This document shows positions 1 through 12,529 of a DNA stretch of 64,000 nt, in pieces. Positions within the stretch are counted from its first letter, which is position 1, and every line of letters begins with the position of its first letter. The position numbers were made by a program, and so were the translations under genes. The notes under the pieces were generated by a model. It saw nothing but the letters and a program-made list of their open reading frames with translations, did no database searches and was not told the origin of the DNA. Source of the stretch: Capsicum annuum (Eukaryota > Streptophyta > Magnoliopsida > Solanales > Solanaceae); the NCBI RefSeq assembly GCF_002878395.1, contig NC_061122.1:83296439-83360438 (forward strand), read 5' to 3'.

Positions 1-200
1 AGTATCCTCCAGCCGTGTCGGGTATCAATATCATCACACTAGTATTCTCTGGCATTGTTGAGTATCAATATCATCACAATATTATCCTCTGTCTTTACTG
101 GGAATCAATATTATCACAGTAGTATCCTTCGATCTTTCCGGGAATCAATATCATCATAATAGTATCCTTCGGCTATGACAGGTATCAATATCATCATAAT
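1..200. repeat. 40-bp tandem repeat, 5 units
   Basis: Five head-to-tail units start at 1, 41, 81, 121 and 161, so the period is exactly 40 bp. Each unit opens with an AGTATCCT-like block and closes with ATCAATATCATCA-like sequence; the middle is variable. The sixth position (201) keeps only a few matching bases. The array may continue left of the window. It is not coding: every frame is broken or simple. Confidence 0.88.
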
Positions 201-1083
201 AGTCATTTCCGAATAACATGCATTAAAATACTCATCATCATATTGCCATGGAATATCTATCTAGTCAATACTTCCCAACTACTCTTTATTAGCTAACCAA
301 CACTTATTATTATAAAATCACAAGTTTGCTAGTTATCACATTACCTCTAGTTATTAGACTAAACATTACCCTTCACATAATCCTTATTCACGGGATAGAA
401 ACTAACCACTATTTATTTAATAGCCAACATCTAACATCTAGTCAAGGTTCATCACTAGACCAAAACCGCCATTTATCCACCATTCAGGATTATCAACTAA
501 TCATTCTACATCTGTTAATCATTACTAGACAACACATTGCTACTTGTCACGTAACCAACTTCTATTAACTGACACCATTCATTAACAAACCATCGTTAGC
601 TACCATATTTTAGCTAAGCAAGATTCATTAACTAATACATTAGATTCCTAACCATCAAGTGATATAGTCCCCTAATAGATAACTAGCTACCACATAGCTT
701 AACCGTCTAACGAGAAGAGAAATCATAAGATCATATTTCAACTAGAATCACACCAATTACCGATATAATAATTATGAATGTACCAAATCTATGCACGCCA
801 TCACCAGTATTCAATTAGTGGAATAGTAAGCATCATAATGTATTTTCCTCCATTCCAAACCAGAGAGATGTATATACAAACATATAAATATTCATATTCA
901 TAAACTATAATCACATCATCTGTAATGATAAACACTTCTAGGCTATTCCATCAATATCATAACACGGCTCTTGGCCCATTAATTTATCTGAAATAATCAC
1001 GACATCATAAGCACAGCCTTAGGTCCATACACATATCAGGGACTTATATCAATAATCATATTTATAAGTTGTAGCATATCTCT
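201..1083. other. Anonymous AT-rich sequence between tandem arrays
   Basis: No coding region is convincing. The longest open frame (326-568 plus) shows no domain, no codon bias and no conserved motif. The block probably belongs to the same LTR-like unit as its flanks. Confidence 0.5.
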
Positions 1084-1262
1084 AATCATCTCACACATAG
1101 GAGGCATCTCACATATAGGAGGCATAATATTAATAAGCATGTAATCATCTCTCAAACAAGAGGCATATTACATCTAGGAGGCATAATATAGATGGATATA
1201 TAATTATCTCTCACACAAGAAGCATCTTACATCTAGGAGGCATAATATATATAGAAATGTAT
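1084..1262. repeat. 59-bp tandem repeat, 3 units
   Basis: Units begin at 1084, 1143 and 1202 with AATCATCTC-like sequence, giving an exact 59-bp period. Each carries an AGGAGGCATAATAT-like block, and the first unit holds an extra AGGAGGCAT. It is distinct in sequence from the 40-bp array at 1-200 and abuts a 39-bp array to the right. Confidence 0.82.
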
Positions 1263-1264
1263 TC

Positions 1265-1557
1265 GTCTATAGGATATCATATATCAATAGGTCATACATC
1301 ATGACCACGAGGAATATCACTTCTCTAGGCCAACTTACATATCCAAGAGGAACATTGTCTTTATAAGTCCAACAATTATGACTAAAGGAAATAGCAACTC
1401 TATAGGCCAATTATTATGCCTAAGAGGAAATAGAATCTCTATAGACCAACCATCAAATCTAAGAGAAAATAGCATCTCTATAGGACAATCATCAAGTCTA
1501 AGAGTAAATAGCATCTCTATAGGAAATATAACGTATCTAGGAGGAATATCATCTTTA
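1265..1557. repeat. 39-bp tandem repeat, about 7 units
   Basis: CTCTATAGG-like unit starts are clearest at 1398, 1437, 1476 and 1515 (period 39); degenerate units with small deletions extend left to about 1265. The open frame at 1378-1566 exists only because 39 is divisible by three. Its 13-residue peptide repeat is an effect of the array and not evidence of a gene. Confidence 0.85.
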
Positions 1558-2704
1558 AATGCATAATATCACTTCCACAAGGAGTATCATAACCATAACT
1601 CAAAGCCACAATCCGGGAACATCAATACAAGTTACCAAGTTATGAGTAACCTTATTTTAAGGTTTACTAGCCACATCTATATCAAACATTTGCAACTAAG
1701 TCCACAAAACTCAATAGAAGCTTAGGCCTAAGTAGGTTAAACGATCACACTTCTAATCCACAATTTCCATAATTTGGCATACTATGCCCCAAACTAGGCT
1801 AAGGTATTTATTTCATCTTCTAGATGTCAAGTAAGTCATATTCAATCCTAAGATAGCAACGTAGACTAGAAACAAGGGTACTCAAATCAACTCTACCCAA
1901 CTTATGATTTTAAGACTACCACACTAGTCCAATAAGGCTAAATATACAAATCAGGCTTCAAATGCTAAAACCATATTCCAAACATAGCATTATATCATAT
2001 CCATGCTATAGCTAATCTAAACTAAAGAAGAAAGGCAATAGGGTACAACAGGGTTATAAACATGCCATCTTACGGGTCCAAAACCCTTATCTAATCCCCA
2101 AACATCAATATATCAAGGCCAAGTTATCCTACTCATAATCAAGCCTAACATCCATAGTCATACGAACATATATCACACATCGTCTATAAAGAAATGTAGA
2201 TAGAATCCCACATCAAGGCCAAACCACAAAACCTAACTTTATGCATCGCATGCTTGTCTTCAATAACAATACTCAAAATGTTATCACACTATCAAAGCCA
2301 TAATCTACTCATCAATACGAGTCTAGTGATACCCATATTGCACTATTCTGCTTCGGGTCTAAAAATGACACGAAAACCCCAATTGGGTCCCACATACGAA
2401 AAACGAGTTTCCGATGCCAACCTAATGTTTACACTTGAATAAGGAATCATAACCCTCAATGAATTGGTGAAAATTAAGCATACTTTGTGCTAAAATCAAT
2501 CCCTAAGATAAAGTGGAGTTTTAGGTCCAAACTAAGAAATTCAAGCATGAATTCAAGAAATTCTTGCCTTAATCTTAAAGATAATCGCTATACAAGATAA
2601 TAATTAATCTCTCAAGTCACCCCCATGACCAATTTTGAGTTATTACACTTAATTTGGGGTTTCTAGATCTAAATGGTGAAGGGGAAATTCCCTAAACAAG
2701 TCTT

Positions 2705-2795
2705 GGGGCCTTTATATAGCCCCTATAGGTACTTAAATACCGCAATCACAGACCTACGGGCCGTGATCGCACACTCTTGGCCGCGATTGCGGTTG
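2705..2795 (-). promoter_or_regulatory. LTR-type promoter: CpG block plus TATA
   Basis: On the minus strand a CpG-containing block (GCGATCACGGCC and a CCGCAATCGCGG word, about 2740-2790) is followed by GGCTATATAAAGGCC (about 2712-2727). This is the only GC-rich island in the first 7 kb and matches the usual U3/R layout of Solanaceae gypsy LTRs. Transcription would run leftward. Present activity is unknown. Confidence 0.5.
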
Positions 2796-3561
2796 TACCA
2801 GATAATAGAAAGCTCAAAAATTAGTTTTTGACCCTCAAAGCTCATCCAGAATCTAGAAAACATGATCCAATAGTGAATTTTAAGTTAAACCACATTTCAA
2901 ATCCATTGGAATCATCAAAAATTTTATCGGATATCGTTTAGGAAAAAAGTAGGGCCCACACCAATAGTTTCATCACTTTTTATAAAATCTGCTCAATAGC
3001 CCAAAATAAGTCCAGGAGCCTTGGGACTGAACCAAGGGTCTCCAAAGCCTAAAATTGATGATACGGATGCGATGGAGTAGTCAAATTTTCAATCCGAGGT
3101 TGTTTCGATCAAATGTAGGTCTCACACCTATTTTTTCCAATTTTCAACTTTCCGACCAATAGGTCAAAATGAGCTCGGGTGCATTGGGACCCAACCAAAG
3201 GTCTACCTAGACTTGAATTGATATTCTGGATCTGCTGGTGGAGTTAGAATTTGCATCCAAGATTATTTCACTGAAGTTTTTGGCCGGTGGCTATTTTGAA
3301 CCAGCAAAGACTTTTAAATAGGAAGTTGGGTCTAAAAATAAAATAAAATTCTCGGTAATCGAACCATTGGTCCCAGCAAGTCATAAATGACTTGGGGAAG
3401 CTATGGAGAAGATCAAATGGTGAAGATAAGAACAAATATGGAAAATGACCTTAAGAGTCATTACAATATCCACTACTAAAAGGGCTTTCATCCTTGACAG
3501 TCAATGGACAAAAAGAATCTTAAAAGCTCGAAAGAATGAGGTACTGGGCCCGTATATTACA

Positions 3562-6500
3562 AGATGAATTCCCAGATAACCTCAGTGGAGAGAAAACACT
3601 TGTAAGGGATTTTGTCACAAGTATCCTTTTTTCAACCACCACTCTCATTCTACTTCCAAAATAGCCAACTCAACTTAACCGCTAACTGGCCTCCAACTAA
3701 ACTAAAAAGACTAATGCACAAACATCTGAATCACATCATGATGATACCATCTCTATATCAAAAAAAATCAATAAAGGCTCATCGAAGCCAAAAGAAAACC
3801 AAGACATAAGTCATAAAACTGACTTCAAATCCAAATATAACTTTTCTTTACATTTTTGCACCTGCTATCTACTCCAATCCAGGAGGAAAATCATTTAAAT
3901 CTCATCCACATAGTCTCATCATGGAGAACTCAAAGAACTGAAGTTGATCCGCTGAAAGTCCATAAGGCAAACATGAGAATAAGATCATAAGGCTCTAGCT
4001 GGGCATACAAATAGAGATAATTACGGAATGCAATCCATGCTAATGATCTAACCAGTTCGGATGAAAATAAGACTAAAATATCAAAATCCAAGGTATAACT
4101 ACTCATCACTGAATATTCTACTCAAGGATGCGTCATCCATCGAGAATGAAGACATATTGAATCCAACTCGAGAATATTACTCCCTCTGAGTAAATTATCC
4201 AAAATTCCCAAAGAAGACTAAACTTGAGGTCAAAATTGAAATAACCAATACGAGTCATATGGGCTATCATCTGAACACATATCAACTATAATCCAACCGA
4301 AGTCTAGAAGACTGAATAGTTGCACGCAAGCTCTACAACACCAAGCTGAAATTTCAATACCAAGGTTGAATCGCTCAATCTCAAACATCTAAATCAAAAC
4401 TAAAATTGAGTAGGCATTAATTATCCAAATCTATCATACTTCCAAATTGCCATTCCAAGGAGTCTAAATCTAAAACTAGGCTAATAAGGCTATATCAATG
4501 TCAACTATCTGAAATTGACTCTAGTATCCAAATTTGACATATTTGAGATAAATCATACCTAGCCACAGTCAAGACATATCTAGAGAAAAAAATCACCACA
4601 AGGATAACCACTGACTAATAACACAAGCAACCAACTATATATCGGCTAGAGTAAATGCAATATAGCTGCAAAATAGGAATCATGCCAAAGGACAAATCAC
4701 TGGCTGAAAATCCATACAACCCACTCGATATCCGCTGGAGGGCATGAACTATTCAAATATACTCAAAAACTTCCCAAGGCCAAAAATCACACCAGAAATA
4801 GCAAAAGCTCAAGGAACTCAAAAAAAAGCATCTTAAGCCGAAAACTAGCCAATGCAATACTCCATCTAGGCAAAAAAATAGCCACAAACACATATCATCG
4901 AGGAGAATTACTCCACCAAACCTCACTAGGTCGAACAAATATTGAAATAGGAATTTCCTAAATCCACCCAAGAACAACATCATCGAAGAAGAAATACCAA
5001 TCTCAAAACCAAGGTCAGAGTTGAGACCACCACCAGAGTACCAATAACTTGAGATAAAGAGTTTTTAATTTGCCATTTTAAAAAGCAATCACAGAAAAGG
5101 CCAGCTACCTCTAACTTTCCAACTCCACTAGACAAAACCATATCACAATGACAAAGGAGTATCCAATCTACACACTAACAACAAGGCAATCTATCATAAG
5201 GGAATGAACCCAACATACCTATGAGATAAATCCACGACATCTCAACATCAACATCAATATCAAAATTATTATCAAATGGTGAAATAGCCACAAACAAAGA
5301 ACGAACCTTAAATTAGTCCATCTCACAAATGGGTTATACTAGAAAGGATAGCCCAAACAAAAGCTTTTGTAACCCAGGAGGAAAGTCTAAGAATCTCAAA
5401 ATCAAAAATGGGAAACATAACTAACTTGCCGACTCAAAATCCACAAAAACCATGGAAGGTCACTTACCTTCGTTACCATAACACATCCCCAAAATCAATC
5501 TAATATAACCAACCACGAGGGAACACAGTCAACCTCATTGCACTAGGGGAAAGAAATCATCAAATTGGGTTATGTCTACTCAAGCCACCAAATAGTATCA
5601 CAAGAAAATAAAAGTCTAACTAGATAACACTAGTCTATGTAGCTACCCAGCGAGAATCAAATTCATCATATAATAATATCTAGTAGTAACGTCAAGTAAT
5701 ATCAATAACCTAACATAGTGGTAGCAATAGCTACAACAATATCAATATCAACATACTGAACATGCGGTACCAAAATAAATATCAATATCATGTACCACTC
5801 AATGGCAATAATAGGGCTAATATGCCAAGATAAAAGGGGCTTAAACCCAAAACCACATCCATAGAGGCAAAACATCAATAAGGCACAGAGTAGTAACATA
5901 ATCATGAATTAAATAATAAGTCCCATAAGGACCGATATACTGCATCGAGTACTACATCCACTACTAAAAGAAATAAATCATGGAGTAGTAACATAATCAT
6001 GAATTCAACAATAAGGCCATAAGGACCGATATAAATTCATCAAGGCATATAATTATCAATGAGTATAAAAAAAACTATACACATAATAAAAGATAATGTA
6101 GGAAATCAAAGCACACCAATCGCGGTGACATTTGAAGTCTCATGCCTGATTGGCATAGGAAAATAAATTTGAACGGTTCCAACTCGGACCAACTGACTGA
6201 ATCATCAACTTAGGTGCCAAGCGCACCATCTCTAATTGAAGATTCCATAACATTATAAGCAAGTCTAAAGAAGCTAAATGATTGGAATCTCATGTCAAGG
6301 ATACTCCTTAGACTAGTAATTGGTTTCTCTACAGTCGTAGTAATTCCTGAAGCATCAATATAGAGATAGCACAATCTGAACCCAAATGGTTGACAAACTA
6401 ATGCTAAGAGAAATCTATAAGATATGTCCAAACTTCCAAAATCACAGCTTGTCTTAGGAGCTTTAGGCTAGTGGGGAATACATGCTATATCTAGTTGATG

Positions 6501-7019
6501 ATCTATCTCATACCAGGGGTATTCTCTGAACTAATGTCTCAACACAACATAGCCAAACAAAAATCCTAGAATACTTCAAGATACTTCCCCTCATAATTCA
6601 GAATGGTTGCCATGGCCCGAATAACTATACATATCCACAAGTCTAATGGGGACTCTTCTTAAATCTTTTTTAGCTGTCGCTGAGGATCTTTGATATCCAT
6701 CTCTAACCCTCTAGTTCGATGCTACGCTAAAATTCTAGAAATGCATATTAGAGTCTCATCCACATCTATCGATAATATTGCATCATCCTTAAGGGATAGA
6801 ATAAAGTCAAAGAATGTGTTCAAGATTCATAGGAATATGGTCACACGATAAGAAGTCATGAAGTAAATTTCCTGAAATATCACTGTAGCCTCCTGAAGAT
6901 AAGTTACAAAAGTCTCCGCACCAATTTACAAGACTCAACTAACACTTAGCCCTTGTACTAATACACCAATAAAACCTAGGATCTAATACAAATTTTTCAC
7001 GAGCTAACTTCTCAAGTCA
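3562..7019. other. Anonymous A/C-rich tract, no gene seen
   Basis: About 3.5 kb with strong A/C bias on the plus strand and no convincing coding region in six frames. Scattered open frames (for example 4753-4983 minus and 6210-6431 minus) lack domains and look like effects of composition. A short direct duplication of about 50 bp occurs at 5887-5940 and 5984-6035 (offset 97). The tract probably is the non-coding interior of a decayed retroelement, but I cannot show it. Confidence 0.45.
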
Positions 7020-7870
7020 TGATGGAACCTACCATAACCGAGCAATAGGCAAGCCAACCTGATACGGGTGTAGCAAGTTGTCCAATAAGTTCACAACCAT
7101 TCACACATAGCCAAGCTTGGGAGTTATAAAAACTCCAAGCCTTGTTCCTGCAAATGGCCATTTGTGATTTGGTGATTGATCCACCTAATGGTCTAAATTT
7201 TTTTAAGTGTGAAGAGAGACCTTGAAGTGTAATAAACTTACACTCCAAGGCCACCCCATAGAAAGGGCAATCTGGCTATTTTCTCCTTCATTTATGGTGT
7301 AATATAAATAGATAATATTAGGGTTATTTGGAAGCTAGTTCTTTCATAACATTTTGAGACATAAACACTTGTAATATTGAGGAACTTCTCACTCTTCCAT
7401 TGGAGAATCCCCAAATGAGAAAACTTACAAGTAGAGTAATACTTGTGTTGTATCTTGGCTAGAAACAAGGATCTTGAGGTCATAGAGTCCCTCTTGGTCC
7501 AATTAAGAACTTGGTGTTAATATTCTTTAATCTTAGGGTCCTCTCCTATTTTTAGGGTTCTTAGACTCTTGAATATTACATGTCAAGTTACTATCTTCTT
7601 GTAATCTTGTTAAGATTGTGTTTTGTAATCTTGAAGTCTAGTGAAGCTGTGTGGGCCCCTTTCGATTTGCTATCACCTTGTTGACTTGCTGGTTCTTGTT
7701 GAAAACTTCATTATGTTTTTCTAAAAAAGTGATTCTTAAAGCCTAGTGAAGCCGTGTGTGGTCTATTTCGATTCACTAGCACTTGTTGTTCAACTTATTA
7801 TTTTTGGTGTTAGTTTGTTCATCTTGTTGTTCTTGCTAGATTATTGTATTGTGGACTTGATGTTGTATCA
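7020..7870 (+). mobile_element. 5' LTR of a Ty3/gypsy fragment
   Basis: The proposed LTR begins TGATGGAACC at 7020 and ends TTGTATCA at 7870, two bases before a Met-tRNA-type primer site. It contains a TATA box (7303-7310). Its length of about 851 bp is ordinary for the class. The left boundary rests on the TG start and the change of composition. No second LTR of this type was found, so the element has lost its 3' half. Confidence 0.62.
7303..7310 (+). promoter_or_regulatory. TATA box of the gypsy LTR
   Basis: TATAAATA sits inside an AATATAAATAGATAATATT context, about 280 bp into the LTR, which is a normal place for the U3/R boundary. Confidence 0.55.
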
Positions 7871-7872
7871 TT

Positions 7873-7884
7873 TGGTATCAAAGC
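7873..7884 (+). other. Primer-binding site, initiator Met tRNA type
   Basis: TGGTATCAAAGC differs at one base from the usual plant initiator-Met primer site TGGTATCAGAGC. It lies two bases after the LTR end at 7870, which supports both the LTR boundary and plus-strand orientation. Confidence 0.75.
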
Positions 7885-8988
7885 AAGTCCGTTTGTGTTC
7901 CTACACTACAAATCTTGGGCTCTCTTGGATGAAAATTCAAAAAAAAAATTGTTGAAATCTGAAAATTCCAGAAAAAGAAAAAGAGAAATCTGTCCATCTT
8001 GTTATCTTGGCCAAGATTTTGTGTGTTTATATCTAGATGTTATTTTACTTGTTTAGTGTGTTTCTAGTGTTGGTTTCTTTCTCACCAACACTAAAACTTT
8101 CTAGATTTAAAGTTGAGCTTATACTATTGACCATTATTGTGGCAACTTGAAGTAGGCCGTAGGTTGTACCTTGTTGATGAAAATTGGTGGTTTTGTGTTG
8201 TGTTCTTGAAGAAGTTGATGTTGTGTTCTTGAAGGTTGTTGTGGTGTTCATCTTGTTCTTCATCTAGTCTTACAACTTAAAGACAAAAAAGGTGTAAAAT
8301 AGATCCAAAAGGTTGTAAGACAAAAGTTATAAAGTTGTTGGTGAGAGACTTGCACACATCACTTCCAAGACTTGAAAACCACTTTTCCTTAAATCAAGGG
8401 ACCTTGTTTTGTGGGATTAGTATAGTAAAATCTCACCTTTTTGAGTTTGAAAAGTTAAAAAGAGTGAAAGACTTTTACTTTCCCTCCAAAACCAATTGTC
8501 ATCCATTACAAGTTGTGTGAATATTGAAATTTCAGATTTGTGACAAAAAAAATTATTGTGTGGGACCAAGACCAATTACATGCTGCCACGTCACTAATAA
8601 GCTCAAATTTGGATATTTTATAGTTTCTAATTGTTGATTCTTGGTTTCCTTACTTGGTTCTAGAACTAATTAACAAACTAGTACATTCCTACTAGGTTGT
8701 CAATTAGTTCTTTGAATCCATTTGTTCGTGTCAACGATTACTTGGGTGCTTTTATCTTTTGAATGTGTTGCTAATTCTTGGTTCTAGTCCAACGATAATT
8801 CTATGAGTCTTCAAAAATGAATCCACTCCGGATAAGAGCTTACTCATACCTTAAGGATTCATGGGTTACTAGCCAATCTACAATACTTGTGGAACTAAAG
8901 TGTGAGGTAATCCAAAGAGTGTAAGTGAGGAGAGGATTTTTTTTTTTTCACTAACTTGTTTGCTGATTTTGTAGGTAATACCTTGGCA
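7885..8988 (+). other. Untranslated leader of the gypsy fragment
   Basis: A run of about 1.1 kb between primer site and gag with no supported coding region. It ends in a T-tract and a GTAG just before the gag start. The small open frames here (for example 7746-7955, 8335-8520) have no recognisable domain. Confidence 0.5.
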
Positions 8989-10309
8989 ATGGAGGGGACT
9001 ACGTCCCAAAATATGGATACTAATGCTCTTGACTCTATGAGTGCCACTCTTGAGGCCGTTACCCGAACACTTAAAAGGTTGAATACGGAAGTTAGAGCTG
9101 TGAGAGGGGATTTGACAACAATAAAGGGAGATGTATCGGCTATTAGTGGGAGATTAGAACAAGTGGAGAGTCAAAGGAACTCTTTCCCTTCTACTCTACA
9201 TGTTTCTTCAAGTGGGTATTATAGAACTTCATCCGCAACCATCACTCCCAAAATAGTGCACCAAATGCTAAATCCACCCCAAGCTCTACTAAATGCCGCA
9301 AGACAAACCACTCATTTCCCTCCAAACCATGAACCCACTAGACCAATACATTTCCAAACTCCTCAAGTTCCACAAGAGGGACTTGGATGTCAAGTACCTT
9401 CGCTAAATCCGAACCCTCCCTTCCAAGCTCCATTAAACCAAAGACCACCACCTCCACAAAATCCAATTCGTCCAAATCAAGTTCAAAATATCCAAAACCA
9501 TCCATCCCATTTTGAGAAATATGGTGGACAGGGATATGAAGGATATGGAGCCTTTGAGGATTCTTATATAAGGGAAGAGGAGATGAGAGGGGGTCGTGGA
9601 GATCAAAGAAGATATCAAGGGTATGGAGAAAGGGGAAACCGACACCAAGAAAGATATAGAGGAATCAACACCATCAAGCTGGGCCTACCAATCTTTAAAG
9701 GTGAAAGTGACCCCGAGGTCTACTTAGCTTGGGAATCGTCTTGTCCAAGTTTTCTAGGTTAATGATATCTCGGAAAAAAATAAAAGTTGTTATGCCATAG
9801 CTCATTTTGAGGGTTATGCTAACACTTGGTGGGAGTACGTCATGTGGTTTGGTAATGAATTAGTTGATGGGCAGCCACCACTTTGGTTTTTGTTGAGTTA
9901 CTTGATGAGACAACTGTACCTTCCCAAGAGTTATCGCCATGAGTTGCTTCCTAGATTGTACAACTTGCATCAAGGTAACAAAAGTGTGATGGCGTATTAT
10001 GATGAGTTTCAACAACTCATGTTGAAGCTTGATCATCGTGGGGAACAAATTAGTCATGACATCATCTGGTTCAAGTGTGGGTTGAACAAAGAGATCTTCA
10101 CTCATTTAACACTTCACAAGTTTGATATCGTTGAAGGTATTTTTTAAGAGGCTCTTGAGATTGAAAGGGAACTTAAAGAGAGGTCGTCGTTCAAGGCAAG
10201 GGGAAAATCTACCTCGGGTTGGCCTAGAAGCAAGGATATGGCTCAATACTCTTCGGGTTGGCCCAAAAACAAGGACCAAACCACCACTACAAGGCTGCAC
10301 AAGGGTTGA
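8989..10309 (+). pseudogene. Ty3/gypsy gag, frameshifted and truncated
   Basis: The start at 8989 (MEGTTSQ) is chosen over the in-frame ATG at 8956 because it follows the leader. The N-terminal third has a short coiled-coil (about residues 20-65), then a Pro/Gln/Asn-rich linker and an Arg/Gly-rich stretch. A capsid-type motif follows (KLGLPIFKGESDPEVYLAWE), where the frame breaks near 9740. The capsid continues in another frame from about 9770 to 10147 (YANTWW, LMRQLYLP, HQGNKSVMAYYDEF), matching the retrotransposon gag family. A third frame carries ERELKERSSFKARGK and stops at 10307-10309. No zinc knuckle, protease or pol follows, so the element ends abruptly at a junction with the copia remnant. 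Gag would have built the cytoplasmic virus-like particle; this copy cannot. Confidence 0.8.
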
Positions 10310-10447
10310 ATTTACCTTATGTATCTTGCTATATTTTTGTAATTTAGTGTCTGTTAGTATATATGCTTTGTTGATTAGGTTAAGAGGGAGATCTTTAGTC
10401 CATGGTAGATTTAAGATACTCATCACGGCCAGGCCCTGGTTCGGGTC

Positions 10448-10980
10448 ATGACAAAAAGTAATGCCTTACGAGTAATCAAAGCCTTCATCACTATGGTTAA
10501 GAACCAATTTTCTGCTCATGTCACAATTATTAGGTCAAATAATGGTGTAGAATTGATCAGTAGTGAGTCATCTTCTTTCTTCCTGACCAAAGGCATAATT
10601 CATCAGAAAATATGTCCTTATACAACACAGTAAAATAGTGTGGTGGAAAGAAAACACAAGTACTTTCTTAAGACAGTTATAGCACTACTATTCTAAGCTT
10701 CCTCTAAAATATTACGGAGAATATATACTAATCGCTACAAATATCATTAACAGATTACTTACTTCATCCTTGAACAATAAATGTCTTTTTGAAATATTGT
10801 AAAAAATAAAACCTAATTATTCTAGCTTGAGAAGCTTTAGATGTTTATGTTATACCATTGTCCCAAAGGTACACAGAGACAAGTTTGAACCTAGAAATGG
10901 TCCCCATGTATTTGTAGGATATCCTTTTGGTGTGAAAGGTTACAAGGTCTTGTGCCTGACAACTAAGAAATAGATGTTTC
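10448..10980 (+). pseudogene. Copia integrase core, decayed
   Basis: The frame from 10448 encodes a copia integrase core: KAFITMVKNQF, then IRSNNGVEL where the family has an RSDNG-type catalytic aspartate (here Asn), then GIIHQKICPYTTQ, a stop, and SVVERKH. Degenerate downstream frames still show HRDKFEPRN- and FVGYPFGVKGYK-like words up to about 10960. The catalytic Asp-to-Asn change and several stops make it inactive. Confidence 0.82.
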
Positions 10981-11566
10981 TAGGGATATGATTTTTCATG
11001 AGAATGTTTTTCCTTTTACACTACCTTCACAAAAAGGCACTTTTCCTTAACTTTTATAATCAATATCTTTTGTTGATCACCCTCCTATTGATGACACCTT
11101 TCATATAACCATTCTAATGAATGATATTGTGGAATATAATTTCACAAGAACTGAATTGTCTCATAATTAATTTGTATTACCTTTGACTGATAACAATACA
11201 ACTACTAAAATGTCAAGTTCCCTAAACCACCCACCACTTTACCTACTAGAAGATCTCAAAGAAATTATCAAATACCCAAGAACCTCACTGATTATGATTA
11301 CACCTTTCCCTCTCTCAATAATAATGCACTATCTATCTCCACTGCACCACACTCCTCCATCAGGTCCCTTAGTACTATTTTTTCAATCAATATCCACATT
11401 GCTACTAAAACTTTAATTCCTAATATTCACTAGCTGGTTAATAATGTTTGCCATGATAGTGAACCATCATCTTATGAGGTGAAAGTTTTTTTCTCCTACT
11501 TGGATAGTAGTAATGGTATAAGAGTGTAAGCCTTTCTATACGAATAACACTACCTTGTTCAGTTAC

Positions 11567-12520
11567 CTTAGGGAAAGAAAAGTATAGGTTATAGGTTTAT
11601 AAAATCAAACACAAAGTAGATGGCAGTGTGGAAAGGTACAAGGCTAGATTAGTAATAAAGAGATATACACAACAAGAAGGAATTAACTACAAAGAGTCTT
11701 TTTCTCCTATTATCAAGATGACAATAGTAAGAACATTGATAGCTTGTACAATTAAGAGAGGATGGGACATATATCAACTAGATGTGAATAATCTTTTCTC
11801 ACATGGAGATCTTTATGAAGAATTCTATATGAATTTACTTCCTGGACTTAAGGTTTCTGGTCACTCTATGGTTTATAAATTGAACAAGTATCTTTATGGT
11901 CTGAAACAAGCTAGCAAACAGTCATATGAAAAATTATTTATTGCCTTATTCTCTAAAGGTTATAGTAATTCCATGTATGGCTACTCTTTGTTCTTTAAAA
12001 AATCTCCTCAATCTTCTATCTTTATGGCAGTATATATAGATGATGTGATCAGATCACTCAGAGATTCATAAGCTCAAATAATTTCTTTATGATAACTTTA
12101 AAATCAAAGATCATGGTGTAGTTGAATATTTCCTAGTATTGGAGGTATTATATAGAAAGAGAGGAGTAAATGTATCTCAAAGGAAGTTTGACCTTGATCT
12201 TATCAAAGAGTATGGTTGCTTGCATTGTTGCAGGTGGTCTTCACGGTTTCTTGCATTGTTCCAGGTGGTCTTCACTACTTGATCTCAATGTCAAGATGAT
12301 AGCTAAGGAAGGTGATGCTCTTTCTAATCCAACCTTTTATAGAAAATTAATTAGCAAGCTAAATTTTCTTACTAACACTAGGCTTGACATAGCATATAGT
12401 ATTCAACATCTCAGCCAGTTCATGCAAGATTCTAGAGAGCCTCACTTGCAAGCCGTTTATCATCTGCTTATATATCTCAAGGTTGATCCCACCTTGGGTG
12501 CATTTATGAATACACAATAA
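11567..12520 (+). pseudogene. Copia reverse transcriptase (RVT_2), decayed
   Basis: Residues from 11628 match the copia RT: YKARLVIKRYTQQEGINY, FSPIIKMTIVRTLIA, QLDVNNLFSHGDLYEEFYM and KYLYGLKQASKQ. The catalytic box reads YIDDV near 12031-12045, so the two aspartates survive. The frame breaks after this box, and 12170-12520 resumes with the connection region (RLDIAYSIQHLSQFMQ). A short local duplication (CTTGCATTGTTSCAGGTGGTCTTCAC-like) occurs twice at about 12220-12275 and is not part of the normal protein. Confidence 0.86.
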
Positions 12521-12529
12521 GATTTTTCA

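Larger units (their letters stand above)
1..3561 (-). mobile_element. Probable LTR region of a Ty3/gypsy-type element, minus strand
   Basis: Read on the minus strand, a TGTAATATACGGG-type start lies at about 3561, closely resembling the LTR start of element C further right (TGTAATATCCCG at about 54036). Next comes a CpG-containing block with GCGATCG-like words and a CTATATAAAGGCC TATA region near 2717, then sequence ending in the tandem arrays at 1-1557. This layout is typical of long Solanaceae chromovirus LTRs. I found no primer-binding site and no matching second LTR, so the inner boundary is unknown and 1-3561 is only an envelope. It could also be an unrelated satellite beside a solo LTR. 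Confidence 0.4.

Noticed and set aside
10106..10451. Overlapping frames on both strands at the gag end
   Set aside because: The real signal is the third frame (ERELKERSSF...), the C-terminal part of gag; the longer frames are shadows.
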